Origin: Gemmatimonadota bacterium | GTDB lineage: Bacteria > Gemmatimonadota > Gemmatimonadetes > Longimicrobiales > Gaopeijiaceae | Direction: 5' to 3' | Assembly (NCBI GenBank): GCA_002731735.1 | Contig: PCCM01000028.1 | Span: 4,481-18,784 of the forward strand | DNA: 14,304 bases | Part shown: piece by piece, positions 1-7,666 of the stretch | How positions within the stretch are numbered: the first letter of the stretch is position 1 | Layout: each line of letters begins with the position of its first letter | Position numbers and translations under genes: made by a program | Notes under the pieces: model-generated | The model's database searches: none | Seen by the model: the letters and a program-made list of their open reading frames with translations, nothing else | What the model was told of the DNA's origin: nothing

Positions 1-263
1 ACGTGGGCCATCACATCATGGCGGAACCGATGTTCGTACTCTGCCGCTTTGATGAGGTCGATTTCGTCGAGACCACTTCGCATCTCGTCGAGTGCCTGTT
101 GTGAAATCGGCAACCCCAACTCGTGCTGCGCCGCGGCGAGAGCCAACCACAAACGCCTCCAGGTTCCGTAGCGATGCGCCGGTGCGAAGATGGCCTGCAT
201 CTCCCTGGACGCGTATCGCTCCCCGAGAGGATGGCTGTAGCGGTCGGTGCCTGGCTCAGCCAC
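1..263 (-). CDS. purB: Adenylosuccinate lyase, N-terminal part (cut by window edge)
   Basis: Partial gene: 87 codons are visible and the rest lies beyond the left edge. The translation starts VAEPGTDRYSHPLGERYAS and continues with a Met-Gln-Ala-Ile-Phe stretch, a Trp-Arg-Arg-Leu-Trp stretch, and later AAEYEHRFRHDVMAHV. This is the typical start of adenylosuccinate lyase (fumarase/aspartase superfamily). The enzyme removes fumarate from SAICAR and from adenylosuccinate in purine synthesis, in the cytoplasm. The start is GTG at 263-261, with AGGAGA about six bases upstream. The start overlaps the stop of the upstream protease gene by eight bases (GTGGCTGA), which suggests translational coupling. 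The catalytic His and Ser loops lie outside the window. The family call rests on recognised N-terminal motifs and is fairly secure. Confidence 0.88.
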   Translation of the reverse strand, partial: MAEPGTDRYSHPLGERYASREMQAIFAPAHRYGTWRRLWLALAAAQHELGLPISQQALDEMRSGLDEIDLIKAAEYEHRFRHDVMAH

Positions 264-1734
264 GGCCTCTCCTGAAAATGAGGCGGTCCACAAGTACTTC
301 GCCCTTCCGCTCGATGTAGACGACTACATTACCAGACCCCCGGCGGAGGACTTCAGCGGCCTGCTCAGCCGACTCGATGAGCAAACGGTCGATCTGAAGA
401 ATCACGTCCCCCACACGGAGGCCGATCCGCCCCTCCAGGTCACGCCCGATATCCACGATGAGGGCTCCCGTCTCATAGCCCAGATTCCGTTCGGCGCGAA
501 TGCCCGGAGTTACGGTGATCAACTCCATCTGTTCCAGGGCGGTGACAGGGTCTGCGGAGATGGACGGTAGCGCTTCGGACACGAGCGTCACGGAACCTGG
601 CCGTCCCTCGATTCCCAGCGTGATGGACTCACCCTCCTGGAGGTCCAGCATGAAGGACTCGAAGTCCAACAAGGTCCGGAGCGCTCTTCCATTTGCCGTG
701 ACCACACGGTCGCCTTCCGTGATCTCTGCGTGCGCAGCTGGCGAAGACGGGGACACGTTCGATACGGCCAGACCATGCGTTCTGCCCCAAATATCCTCCT
801 GGCCCGCGTCTACCTTAAAGCCGAGCCAAGCCCGATTGACCTCTCCCGAGGCCATGAGTTCATTGGCCACCCGGATCGCACGGTTGATCGGTATGGCGAA
901 ACCGAGCCCTTCGCTCCCCCCACTGCGGGAAAAGATAGAACTGTTCACACCGATGACCTCACCAACGGAGTTCACCAGAGGTCCACCCGAGTTGCCGGGG
1001 TTGATGGAGGCGTCGGTCTGGATCATGCCCAGGTAAACCACTCGGTCCTCGTCATCCGGAATGATGTGGCGCTCCGTTCCGCTGATCACGCCCGCGGTCA
1101 CCGAGGGTTCCGAGTTGGAGAACAGGTTGCCGAACGGGTTGCCGATCGCCAGCGACCACTCTCCGATGAGCAGTCCCGCTGAAGTGCCCAATGGTACGAC
1201 AGGTAGCTCCGTTCCTCGGATCCTGAGCACCGCCACGTCGGTGAGTTGGTCCGTCCCGACGAGTTCCGCCTCGAAATCCCGACCGTCTGGGAGCGTGACC
1301 ATGATCCGCTCGGCGTCCCGAACCACGTGATCGTTGGTGAGGATCACGCCTTCGATACTGACGATGAATCCGGATCCCAAACCGCGGCGGCGCTGTGTTC
1401 GAGGCATCGGGAAGGGGTCGAAGAAGGACCCTTTCGGCTGTACCTGCTCAGTGCGAATCACGTTGACGCTCACGACAGCGGGAGCCACCCGGGCGGCCGC
1501 CTCGACGATGGCGGTATTTCTGGAACTCGAGATCTCCTGTTCTCGGGGCTGACCCGTAGCGGGTGCAGTCTGCCGAATGACAGGAGCGGACTCGACAGTC
1601 TCCGCGGCAGGCGCCGAGTCGAGAACATGGTTGTCTCCGTCGCCTCCGTTGCAGGCTCCGAGGGGGATCGCCACTGATGCGATCCAAAACAACATCGGTC
1701 TGAACTTGCGGGGACTCATTGTCGGGTCCGCCAT
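256..1734 (-). CDS. HtrA/Deg-family serine protease, predicted lipoprotein with two PDZ domains
   Basis: 492 residues. The N-terminus has basic residues, a hydrophobic stretch (about 14-25) and a lipobox LGAC with Cys28. The mature protein is therefore predicted to be lipid-anchored, which is inference. A linker of about 50 residues rich in Ala, Pro and Glu follows. The trypsin-like domain carries His136 (LTNDHVV), Asp166 (TDVAVL) and Ser249 (NPGNSGGPL), a complete catalytic triad. Two PDZ domains follow at about 301-388 and 400-487. Family members degrade or refold damaged envelope proteins. The start at 1734 has no clear Shine-Dalgarno. A second in-frame ATG at 1719 has GGCGGA upstream and is a plausible alternative that keeps the signal sequence. 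The gene lies 16 nt after the transaldolase stop and overlaps purB by 8 nt. It could be called degP, degQ or mucD; I leave the symbol open. Confidence 0.93.
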   Translation of the reverse strand: MADPTMSPRKFRPMLFWIASVAIPLGACNGGDGDNHVLDSAPAAETVESAPVIRQTAPATGQPREQEISSSRNTAIVEAAARVAPAVVSVNVIRTEQVQPKGSFFDPFPMPRTQRRRGLGSGFIVSIEGVILTNDHVVRDAERIMVTLPDGRDFEAELVGTDQLTDVAVLRIRGTELPVVPLGTSAGLLIGEWSLAIGNPFGNLFSNSEPSVTAGVISGTERHIIPDDEDRVVYLGMIQTDASINPGNSGGPLVNSVGEVIGVNSSIFSRSGGSEGLGFAIPINRAIRVANELMASGEVNRAWLGFKVDAGQEDIWGRTHGLAVSNVSPSSPAAHAEITEGDRVVTANGRALRTLLDFESFMLDLQEGESITLGIEGRPGSVTLVSEALPSISADPVTALEQMELITVTPGIRAERNLGYETGALIVDIGRDLEGRIGLRVGDVILQIDRLLIESAEQAAEVLRRGSGNVVVYIERKGEVLVDRLIFRRGRG

Positions 1735-1750
1735 GGTTTCGCCATTGCGG

Positions 1751-2407
1751 CTAGAGTTCTCTCCCGAGGGACTTCCAATCCGCCATGAAGCCCTCGAGTC
1801 CTTTGTCCGTCAAAGGATGCTCCAGCAACTGATATAGCACTTTAGGCGGCAAGGTGCCGCAGTCGGCTCCAAGCAAAAGCGCCTGAACCATGTGTTGAGG
1901 ATGTCGGATCGAGGCGGCCAGAATTTCCGTATCGATTTCGTAGTTGTCGTAAATCTGGCGAATTTGGCCGACCAACTCCATTCCGTCTCCCGCCACATCG
2001 TCGATCCGTCCGATGAAGGGTGAGATGTATGTGGCCCCCGCTTTGGCGGCGAGGTGAGCCTGGGTGGGAGAAAAACAGAGTGTCACATTCACGCGAATGC
2101 CTTCGTTCGTCAGCGCGCTGCATGCACGGAGTCCGGCCTCGGTAAGAGGGACCTTGATCACGATGTTGTCGTGAATCTTCGCCAGGCGGTGGCCCTGTTC
2201 GATCATCCCCTCGGCGTCAAGCACGACGACCTCAGCGCTAACAGGGCCGTCTACGGCCTCGCAGATCTCGAGAAACAGGTCCGCTGGCTCGCGCGTAGCC
2301 CCCACCTTGGCCATGAGCGACGGATTGGTCGTCACGCCATCGATCAGGCCGGCTTCCGCGGCGCGGCGGATCTCTGTGATGTCTGCCGTATCGAGAAAAA
2401 TTTTCAT
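1751..2407 (-). CDS. tal: Short-type transaldolase (TalC/FSA family)
   Basis: 218 residues from ATG at 2407, the length expected for the small TalC/MipB/FSA family. It starts MKIFLDTADI. Lys85 in NIVIKVPLTE is the Schiff-base lysine. Two positions separate transaldolases from fructose-6-phosphate aldolases: residue 59 is Glu (aldolase has Gln) and residue 131 is Phe (aldolase has Tyr). Both point to true transaldolase, which moves a dihydroxyacetone unit from a ketose phosphate such as sedoheptulose 7-phosphate to glyceraldehyde 3-phosphate in the non-oxidative pentose phosphate pathway. The frame stays open upstream to 2575, but that part overlaps truA and does not resemble the family, so the ATG four bases after the truA stop was chosen. 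It is probably co-transcribed with truA and the protease gene. The specificity call relies on my residue alignment. Confidence 0.92.
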   Translation of the reverse strand: MKIFLDTADITEIRRAAEAGLIDGVTTNPSLMAKVGATREPADLFLEICEAVDGPVSAEVVVLDAEGMIEQGHRLAKIHDNIVIKVPLTEAGLRACSALTNEGIRVNVTLCFSPTQAHLAAKAGATYISPFIGRIDDVAGDGMELVGQIRQIYDNYEIDTEILAASIRHPQHMVQALLLGADCGTLPPKVLYQLLEHPLTDKGLEGFMADWKSLGREL

Positions 2408-2411
2408 TGAG

Positions 2412-3212
2412 TCACTTATTCGTAGATGAAGAGGACCGGACCGAGGGTCGGGCCGGATATGTAACGTGGTGAAGAAAGAGACCGGTCGGCGGAGCGGGCG
2501 GGGAGGTCCGAAGCTCACCGTCGGGCTCTTGGAGGAGACGCGGAAGATCCTCGAGGGGGCGCTTGCCTCCTGCAATGTCTACCATCGTTCCAACTAAATA
2601 CCGAACCATGTGGTGCAAGAAGCGGTCGGCGGTGACCCGTAACGTGAGTCCGAGGTCCTCCCAGGGTTCCCAAGAGGACTCGTGTATCGTGCACCCGTCT
2701 CCCCTCTCGGGCTGGCCCGATTTAGCGAACGCCTTGAAGGAGTGTTCGCCCAAGATGGTTCCGGCGGCATCATGGAGAAGTCCCTTCTCCAGGGGCTTGG
2801 CGAGGGGCCAGCACCAGTGGCGATGGAAAGGGGACCGGGCCTCCGAAGAAAGTCCGAGCTTATATAGATAGGTCCGCTTTATCGCATCGTAACGCGGATG
2901 GAAGCCAGGGGACGCGGGCTCTACGCTCTTGATCCAGATGTCGTTCGGCAGCACAGCGGACAGGGCCTTCTCGAGCTTTTCGGGTTGCCACGTGCCTGGA
3001 AGGGACGCGACCGCAACTTGACCGGTCGCGTGCACCCCTCGATCGGTTCTTCCCGATCCGATCACCGGGCGATGGGTACTCGTGAGCTGCTCCAGGGCCG
3101 CCTCCAACTCCCCTTGAACGGTGCGCTCCGCGGGCTGGATTTGCCAGCCGTGGAAGGCGGATCCATCATATTGGAGAATCAACTTGAGGCGATTGTCCTT
3201 CACGGCGTTCAC
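2412..3212 (-). CDS. truA: tRNA pseudouridine(38-40) synthase TruA
   Basis: 266 residues, close to the usual TruA length. It makes pseudouridine at positions 38-40 of the tRNA anticodon stem-loop. The N-terminal part reads LILQYDGSAFHGWQ. The catalytic Asp57 lies in GSGRTDRGVHATGQV. Further family marks are FHPRYDAIKRTYLYKL (about 105-119) and FLHHMVRYLVGT near the C-terminus. The start is GTG at 3212; a second GTG at 3203 (codon 4) is equally possible, and neither has a good ribosome binding site. It is the first gene of the minus-strand run and is divergent from trpD with only 26 nt between the starts, so part of its promoter must lie inside the trpD reading frame. The last 15 or so residues are Ser/Arg-rich and probably unstructured. 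Confidence 0.95.
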   Translation of the reverse strand: MNAVKDNRLKLILQYDGSAFHGWQIQPAERTVQGELEAALEQLTSTHRPVIGSGRTDRGVHATGQVAVASLPGTWQPEKLEKALSAVLPNDIWIKSVEPASPGFHPRYDAIKRTYLYKLGLSSEARSPFHRHWCWPLAKPLEKGLLHDAAGTILGEHSFKAFAKSGQPERGDGCTIHESSWEPWEDLGLTLRVTADRFLHHMVRYLVGTMVDIAGGKRPLEDLPRLLQEPDGELRTSPPAPPTGLFLHHVTYPARPSVRSSSSTNK

Positions 3213-3238
3213 GACCGGAAGGTAGGTAGGGCGAAAGA

Positions 3239-4309
3239 GTGAGTCAAAATTCTACATCTCCGCTGGAGTCCTTCGACCTCCGAGCCGTGATCCAGAAGGC
3301 TGCTGGAAGCGAGGATCTCACCGCATTCGAAGCCGAGTTCGTCTTCGATGTGTTCATGGAGGGTGAGGCGACACCGGTGCAAATGGCCGCGCTCCTTACC
3401 GCACTTCGAGTCAAGGGCGTTGCTCCCGGCGAGGTGGCCGGCGGTGTGAGAGCACTCCGAAAAGCCATGATTCCGATACAGGCGGGGTCGCCCGACGAGT
3501 TGGTCGATACCTGCGGGACCGGCGGCGGAGCCGTGACCACTTTCAACATTTCGACGGCTGCGGCCCTGGTCGCCCGTGGTGCGGGAGCACAGATCGCGAA
3601 GCACGGGAACCGCTCGTTCACGTCCAGGAGCGGGAGTGCGGACGTCCTCGAGGCGCTAGACGTCCGCATTGAACTCAGCCCGGAGGAGATGGCTCGGGTC
3701 CTTGAAGAGGTCGGTATCGTATTCATGTTCGCGCCGTTGCTCCATCCTTCGATGCGCCACGTGGGACCGGTCCGCCGGGAGTTGAGTTTCCCGACCATCA
3801 TGAACATCCTCGGTCCGCTGACGAACCCCGCCGGTGTGCGCAGGCAGTTGGTCGGTGTTGCCGACCCCGCACTCGTTCCACTCGTCGTCGAGGCGTTGAG
3901 AGAACTTGGTCATATCCGCGCGCTCGTCGTACACGGCCAGGCGGGGCTCGACGAGTTGAGTCCGATGGGGCTGACTGATGTGGCCGAACTCCACGATGGG
4001 GTTGTGAGCCAACGGACGGTCAGCCCTGAAGATTTCGGGTTGGAACCCTGCTCAGCGGAGGAACTGGCCGGCGGGGAGCCAGAGGACAACGCCGGGATCA
4101 TTCTGAGCGTGTTGGAAGGTGAGAAGCAGAGAGGTGCCCGAACAGCAATCCTCATGAATGCTGGTGCCGCGCTCTATGTGGCGGGCATTTCAGACACGCT
4201 CAAAGAGGGTACTGAGGCCGCCACCGCCGCAATCGACGACGGGAGCGCGCTCGATGCGCTTGAGAGCCTGCGAGAGGCCACGCGGGGTACGTCTTCTACA
4301 GGCCTCTAA
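3239..4309 (+). CDS. trpD: Anthranilate phosphoribosyltransferase TrpD
   Basis: 356 residues. The enzyme joins anthranilate to PRPP, the second step of tryptophan synthesis from chorismate. The PRPP-binding motif is DTCGTGG at 90-96 followed by TTFNISTAAA. KHGNR at 121-125 binds anthranilate and PRPP, and SGSADVLEAL follows. Asp238-Glu239 (GLDEL) is the magnesium-binding pair. The start used is GTG at 3239, with an AGGG about nine bases upstream. It gives an unconserved N-terminus of about 14 residues (MSQNSTSPLES...). An in-frame GTG at 3287 would start just before the conserved QKAAGSEDLT stretch and is possible, though it lacks a ribosome binding site. The stop TAA overlaps the lexA stop on the other strand, so no terminator separates them. 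No trpG-like glutaminase domain is fused here. Confidence 0.96.
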   Translation: MSQNSTSPLESFDLRAVIQKAAGSEDLTAFEAEFVFDVFMEGEATPVQMAALLTALRVKGVAPGEVAGGVRALRKAMIPIQAGSPDELVDTCGTGGGAVTTFNISTAAALVARGAGAQIAKHGNRSFTSRSGSADVLEALDVRIELSPEEMARVLEEVGIVFMFAPLLHPSMRHVGPVRRELSFPTIMNILGPLTNPAGVRRQLVGVADPALVPLVVEALRELGHIRALVVHGQAGLDELSPMGLTDVAELHDGVVSQRTVSPEDFGLEPCSAEELAGGEPEDNAGIILSVLEGEKQRGARTAILMNAGAALYVAGISDTLKEGTEAATAAIDDGSALDALESLREATRGTSSTGL

Positions 4310-4914
4310 TATTTCCGGATGACCCCGACGACTACGCCTTGGATCTGCACGTTGTTCGCGTCCTCGACGATAGGCGGCATGGTGGGGTTCGCCGGTTGAA
4401 GCCGAATCCGGCCGCCTGGTTCCCTGTACATCTTCTTCACCGTCGCCGAATCACCACCGACGAGGGCGACAACCATCTGTCCGTCCGACGCGCTCTCCTG
4501 GGAGCTCACCACGATATAGTCGCCGTCCCGGATCTGCTCATCGATCATCGACTCACCTTCGACGCGTAACACGAAGCTCTTGTCTCCGGACCGTACCATG
4601 TCCGGCGGAACCGCGAGCGTCTCCTGTTGCTCTATGACTTCGATGGGTAGCCCTGCGGCCACGGCGCCGAGAAGCGGCAATTCGGTAGCGTTTACACCGA
4701 AGCTCGTACCGACCAACTCGATGGAACGGCTCTTGTTGTAGGCCTTCCGGATATAGCCTTTGCGCTCCAAATTGCTCAGATGCTCGTGCACGGTCGCCAG
4801 GGAAGAGTACCTGAATGTGTCGGCGATCTCTTCGAAGCTCGGGGCGTACCCATGTTTTTCGATGAAGCTCTCAATGTGGTCGAGGATTTCCTTTTGTCGT
4901 TTAGTCAGCGGCAT
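4306..4914 (-). CDS. lexA: LexA, SOS-response repressor and self-cleaving protease
   Basis: 202 residues. LexA represses DNA-damage genes and cuts itself when stimulated by RecA filaments. The winged-helix N-terminus spans about 1-66. Its recognition helix region SLATVHEHLSNLERKGYI is closer to the Bacillus type (STVHGHL) than to the E. coli type. The cleavage site is Ala87-Gly88 in GAVAAGLP. The catalytic dyad is Ser122 (VEGESM) and Lys160 (SATVKK), so it should be cleavage-competent. The start is ATG at 4914, with AGAGG about nine bases upstream; the frame remains open to 5028 but the extra residues do not belong to the family. The gene sits antisense between trpD and trpC. Its stop overlaps the trpD stop, and it diverges from trpC across 87 bp that hold a candidate promoter and SOS box. 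Confidence 0.96.
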   Translation of the reverse strand: MPLTKRQKEILDHIESFIEKHGYAPSFEEIADTFRYSSLATVHEHLSNLERKGYIRKAYNKSRSIELVGTSFGVNATELPLLGAVAAGLPIEVIEQQETLAVPPDMVRSGDKSFVLRVEGESMIDEQIRDGDYIVVSSQESASDGQMVVALVGGDSATVKKMYREPGGRIRLQPANPTMPPIVEDANNVQIQGVVVGVIRKY

Positions 4915-4952
4915 ACCGACGACCTCTGTCTGATGGAGACCCGAATAGGAAC

Positions 4953-4966
4953 CGAACAAATGGTAC
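4953..4966. promoter_or_regulatory. Candidate LexA-binding site (Bacillus-type SOS box)
   Basis: The 14 bases CGAACAAATGGTAC match the Bacillus SOS box CGAACRNRYGTTYC at 12 of 14 positions. The left half-site CGAAC and the RNRYG centre are perfect; the mismatches are in the right half. The site overlaps the candidate lexA -10 hexamer and lies 35 nt upstream of the trpC ATG. LexA genes are commonly autoregulated, and this LexA has a Bacillus-like recognition helix, so an autoregulatory operator is a reasonable inference. Confidence 0.42.
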
Positions 4967-4988
4967 CCGAAGGTTGCCCGAAATGCAA
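4960..4988 (-). promoter_or_regulatory. Candidate sigma-70-type promoter of lexA
   Basis: Read on the minus strand, TTGCAT (4988-4983) and TACCAT (4965-4960) are separated by exactly 17 bases. They match the -35 and -10 consensus at 3/6 and 4/6 positions, which is modest, but the spacing and the position about 46-50 nt upstream of the lexA ATG fit. The -10 hexamer overlaps the candidate SOS box. This was found by eye and is not proof of a start site. Confidence 0.33.
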
Positions 4989-5001
4989 GGCCGTATAGCG
5001 C

Positions 5002-5823
5002 ATGAGGCCGCCTGAAGACATCCTCCAACGAATCGTCGAGACCAAGCGGGCCGAAGTCGAAGAGTTGAGGCGAGGCTTTGCGGGCCTCCGCGATCGAGCC
5101 GAGGATGCGCCACCAGCGAGAGATTTCATCGGCTCCCTCAGGGGCGGAGATGGGGTGGCTGTCATTGCTGAGATCAAGCGGCGTTCGCCAGGTGCGGGCG
5201 AGATCCGTACGGATCTCGATCCCCTCCGTCTCGGACCCAGGTATGAAACGGGAGGTGCCGCCGCCCTCAGCGTTCTCACGGACGTCGAGTACTTCGGAGG
5301 GTCTCTCGAGGACCTGGCTGTGGTGCGTGGTCTCGTGAAGATTCCCGTCCTTCGGAAGGATTTTGTCATCGACGAGTCGCAGGTGTATGAGGCGAGGTTG
5401 GCAGGGGCGGATGCGATTCTACTCATCGTCCGGATCTTAGAAGATTCGAGGCTTCTCTCGTTGAGGGCCCTGGCCGAAGAACTGGGGATGTCCGTGCTGG
5501 TGGAGGCCCATGACGGGGCCGAAGTGGACCGTGGTCTTGCGGCGGGTGCTCAGCTCCTCGGCATCAACAATCGCAACCTCCGCACCTTTGAAGCGCGGAT
5601 CGATGTGACGCTCTCGTTGGCGGCCCAGGTGCCACCTGGCGTGGTACTCGTGTCCGAGAGTGGAATTCACACTCGGGCCGATGTGCGGAGCGTCGGAGAG
5701 AGCGGAGTGGACGCTGTACTCGTGGGTGAATCGCTCCTTCGTCAGGAAGATCCCGGAGCCGGCGTGACGGCCCTGGTGGGGCAGCGGATGGCTCGCCGCG
5801 AAACTTCCCTAGGATCGAAATGA
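5002..5823 (+). CDS. trpC: Indole-3-glycerol phosphate synthase TrpC
   Basis: 273 residues, a stand-alone monofunctional enzyme. It closes the ring of carboxyphenylamino-deoxyribulose phosphate to give indole-3-glycerol phosphate, with loss of CO2 and water. Family motifs in order: VIAEIKRRSPGAG (Glu57, Lys59, Ser62-Pro63), LRKDFVID (catalytic Lys119), ADAILLIVRIL, LVEAH (Glu168), GINNRNL (187-193), SESGI and VLVGESL near the C-terminus. The ATG at 5002 follows a weak AAGG about 12 bases upstream. Its stop overlaps the trpF start by four bases (ATGA), so the two are translationally coupled. Because lexA intervenes on the other strand, trpC either starts a new transcript from the 87-bp lexA-trpC region or depends on read-through from trpD. 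Confidence 0.96.
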   Translation: MRPPEDILQRIVETKRAEVEELRRGFAGLRDRAEDAPPARDFIGSLRGGDGVAVIAEIKRRSPGAGEIRTDLDPLRLGPRYETGGAAALSVLTDVEYFGGSLEDLAVVRGLVKIPVLRKDFVIDESQVYEARLAGADAILLIVRILEDSRLLSLRALAEELGMSVLVEAHDGAEVDRGLAAGAQLLGINNRNLRTFEARIDVTLSLAAQVPPGVVLVSESGIHTRADVRSVGESGVDAVLVGESLLRQEDPGAGVTALVGQRMARRETSLGSK

Positions 5824-6467
5824 GCGAGTTGGGCGTAAAGATTTGTGGCATCACCACTCCTGAGGATGCCCTCGTTGCGCAAGAACTCGGAGCCGATTAC
5901 CTGGGCATGATTCTTTCCCAGGGGTTCTCGAGGAGCATTCTGCCTGACGAGGCCGTGGACATCGGGCTCGTTGCCGAGACTCCGCTGGTGGCGGTCCTCG
6001 TAGACGAATCATTGGACGAAGCCCAGCGCATCGCGGAGTTGTCGGGCGCTTCTGTGATCCAGCTACACGGTGAGGAGAACGTTGAGTACGTGGAGGAGTT
6101 GCGACGTCGCGGTATGTGGACCATTTGGAAGGCTGTTCGGGTTCGGGACCCTGAAGACGTGACGAGGGCAGTGGAGGGCTTGGGAACCTCCGTGGACGGC
6201 CTGCTCCTCGATGGCTGGCATCCGGACCGACCCGGTGGTAGCGGAGTAAGTTTCTCTTGGGAGGGAGTGCGTGTGATGAGGGACCAGATTCCGTCCGCCC
6301 TGAAAGTGATCGTTGCGGGGGGCCTCACTCCCGGAAATGTGGCCGATGTCGTCCGCGTTCTTCGGCCCGACGTCGTCGACGTCGTTTCTGGTGTGGAGCT
6401 GAACATTCGTCGTAAGGACCCGGAGCTGATCGGGGCCTTCGTTCGTAACGCCCGAGGTGAGGAGTGA
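5820..6467 (+). CDS. trpF: Phosphoribosylanthranilate isomerase TrpF
   Basis: 215 residues, a normal length for the monofunctional enzyme. It catalyses the Amadori rearrangement of phosphoribosyl-anthranilate, the step between TrpD and TrpC. The catalytic Cys9 lies in VKICGIT and the catalytic Asp131 in GLLLDGWHPDRPGGSG. QLHGEE (81-86), VIVAGGLTPGNV and VVSGVE are the other family marks; the last two form the phosphate-binding site. It starts in the ATGA overlap with trpC and ends in a GTGA overlap with the possible GTG start of trpB, so trpC, trpF and trpB form one tightly coupled unit. Confidence 0.95.
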   Translation: MSELGVKICGITTPEDALVAQELGADYLGMILSQGFSRSILPDEAVDIGLVAETPLVAVLVDESLDEAQRIAELSGASVIQLHGEENVEYVEELRRRGMWTIWKAVRVRDPEDVTRAVEGLGTSVDGLLLDGWHPDRPGGSGVSFSWEGVRVMRDQIPSALKVIVAGGLTPGNVADVVRVLRPDVVDVVSGVELNIRRKDPELIGAFVRNARGEE

Positions 6468-6469
6468 CC

Positions 6470-7666
6470 ATGGAAAGTGAAGGAGAGCGATTCGGTCCGT
6501 TCGGGGGCCGGTATGTGCCCGAAACGCTCATATCGGCTCTGGACGAACTGGCTGCCGCCTACGAGGAAGCGATCACCGACTCCACCTTCCGCGAAGAACT
6601 CGACCTCCTGCTTCGCGACTACGTGGGCCGTCCCTCGCCTCTTTACCGCGCCTCGCGATTGGAGGCTTACGTAGACGGACCTCCGATTTTTCTTAAACGG
6701 GAGGACCTCAACCACACCGGTGCACACAAGATCAACAACACGATCGGGCAAGCACTTCTCGCCCGCCGCATGGGAAAGCGCCGGATCATCGCTGAGACGG
6801 GAGCCGGCCAACACGGCGTGGCCACGGCCACGGCTTGCGCGCTCTTCGATCTCGAGTGTGTCGTTTATATGGGCGAGGTCGACGTGGAACGTCAGGCGTT
6901 GAACGTCTACCGCATGGAACTCCTCGGTGCCGAAGTCAGGCCAGTCGGATCGGGAACACGCACCCTCAAGGACGCGACCAACGAGGCGATCCGTGACTGG
7001 GTGACCAATGTTGAAACGACGCACTACATCATCGGCTCGGTCGTGGGGCCTTCGCCGTTCCCGCGCATCGTTCGGGATTTTCAAGCCGTGATCGGCCACG
7101 AGGCACGCGAGCAGATGCTCGCACGCGCAGGGGCGCTACCCGCCGCCATCGTGGCGTGCGTGGGCGGTGGCTCGAACGCTATGGGCATCTTTCAAGCGTT
7201 CCGGGAAGAAGAGGACGTGGAACTTATCGGTGTCGAGGCGGCCGGTGAGGGTTTGAATTCCGGAAAACACTCCGCGACGCTTTCGGCAGGAAAGCCGGGC
7301 GTGCTCCATGGGGCCATGAGTTACTTGCTCCAAGATGGTGACGGTCAGGTAGCGCCGGCGCACTCCATTTCTGCCGGGCTCGACTACCCTGGTGTCGGTC
7401 CCGAGCACTCATACCTAAAGGACATCGGACGTGCCCGGTACGTATCCGTCAGCGACGAGGAAGCCCTAAAGGCGTTTCACGGGCTGTCGGATTTGGAGGG
7501 AATCATCCCCGCGTTGGAGAGCGCGCACGCCATTGCGTACGTCCTGAAGATCGCTCCGGAATACCGGGAGCGAGGACCTCTGTTGGTGTGTTTGAGTGGA
7601 AGGGGCGATAAGGACGTCACACATGTTGCTCGCGTAGAGGGAGGAGCGCGTTATCTTGGAACATAA
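6470..7666 (+). CDS. trpB: Tryptophan synthase beta chain TrpB
   Basis: 398 residues from ATG at 6470. It is the PLP enzyme that joins indole to serine in the alpha2beta2 tryptophan synthase. It opens with ERFGPFGGRYVPETL. The PLP lysine is Lys87 in GAHKINN, the same number as in the E. coli enzyme. Other marks are ETGAGQHGVATATA, the phosphate-binding loop CVGGGSNAMG and the C-terminal LSGRGDKDV. This is the TrpB1 type that works with TrpA. GGAG lies five bases upstream of this ATG. An in-frame GTG at 6464, overlapping the trpF stop as GTGA, is the alternative start and would add two residues. The gene ends with TAA, and the same frame then stays open into trpA. Confidence 0.96.
   Translation: MESEGERFGPFGGRYVPETLISALDELAAAYEEAITDSTFREELDLLLRDYVGRPSPLYRASRLEAYVDGPPIFLKREDLNHTGAHKINNTIGQALLARRMGKRRIIAETGAGQHGVATATACALFDLECVVYMGEVDVERQALNVYRMELLGAEVRPVGSGTRTLKDATNEAIRDWVTNVETTHYIIGSVVGPSPFPRIVRDFQAVIGHEAREQMLARAGALPAAIVACVGGGSNAMGIFQAFREEEDVELIGVEAAGEGLNSGKHSATLSAGKPGVLHGAMSYLLQDGDGQVAPAHSISAGLDYPGVGPEHSYLKDIGRARYVSVSDEEALKAFHGLSDLEGIIPALESAHAIAYVLKIAPEYRERGPLLVCLSGRGDKDVTHVARVEGGARYLGT

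Noticed and set aside
2408..2575. N-terminal extension of the transaldolase frame
   Set aside because: It overlaps the end of truA in another frame and does not resemble the family; the ATG at 2407 gives the exact family start and numbering.
4960..4998. 12-codon frame MVPEGCPKCKAV just before trpC, considered as a trp leader peptide
   Set aside because: It has no Trp codon, no ribosome binding site, and I see no terminator/antiterminator pair; it overlaps the candidate lexA promoter.
5897..7099. 400-codon minus-strand open frame opposite trpF/trpB
   Set aside because: It is the antisense shadow of two certain genes in GC-rich DNA; its residue composition (Arg/Ser/Thr-rich) fits no family.
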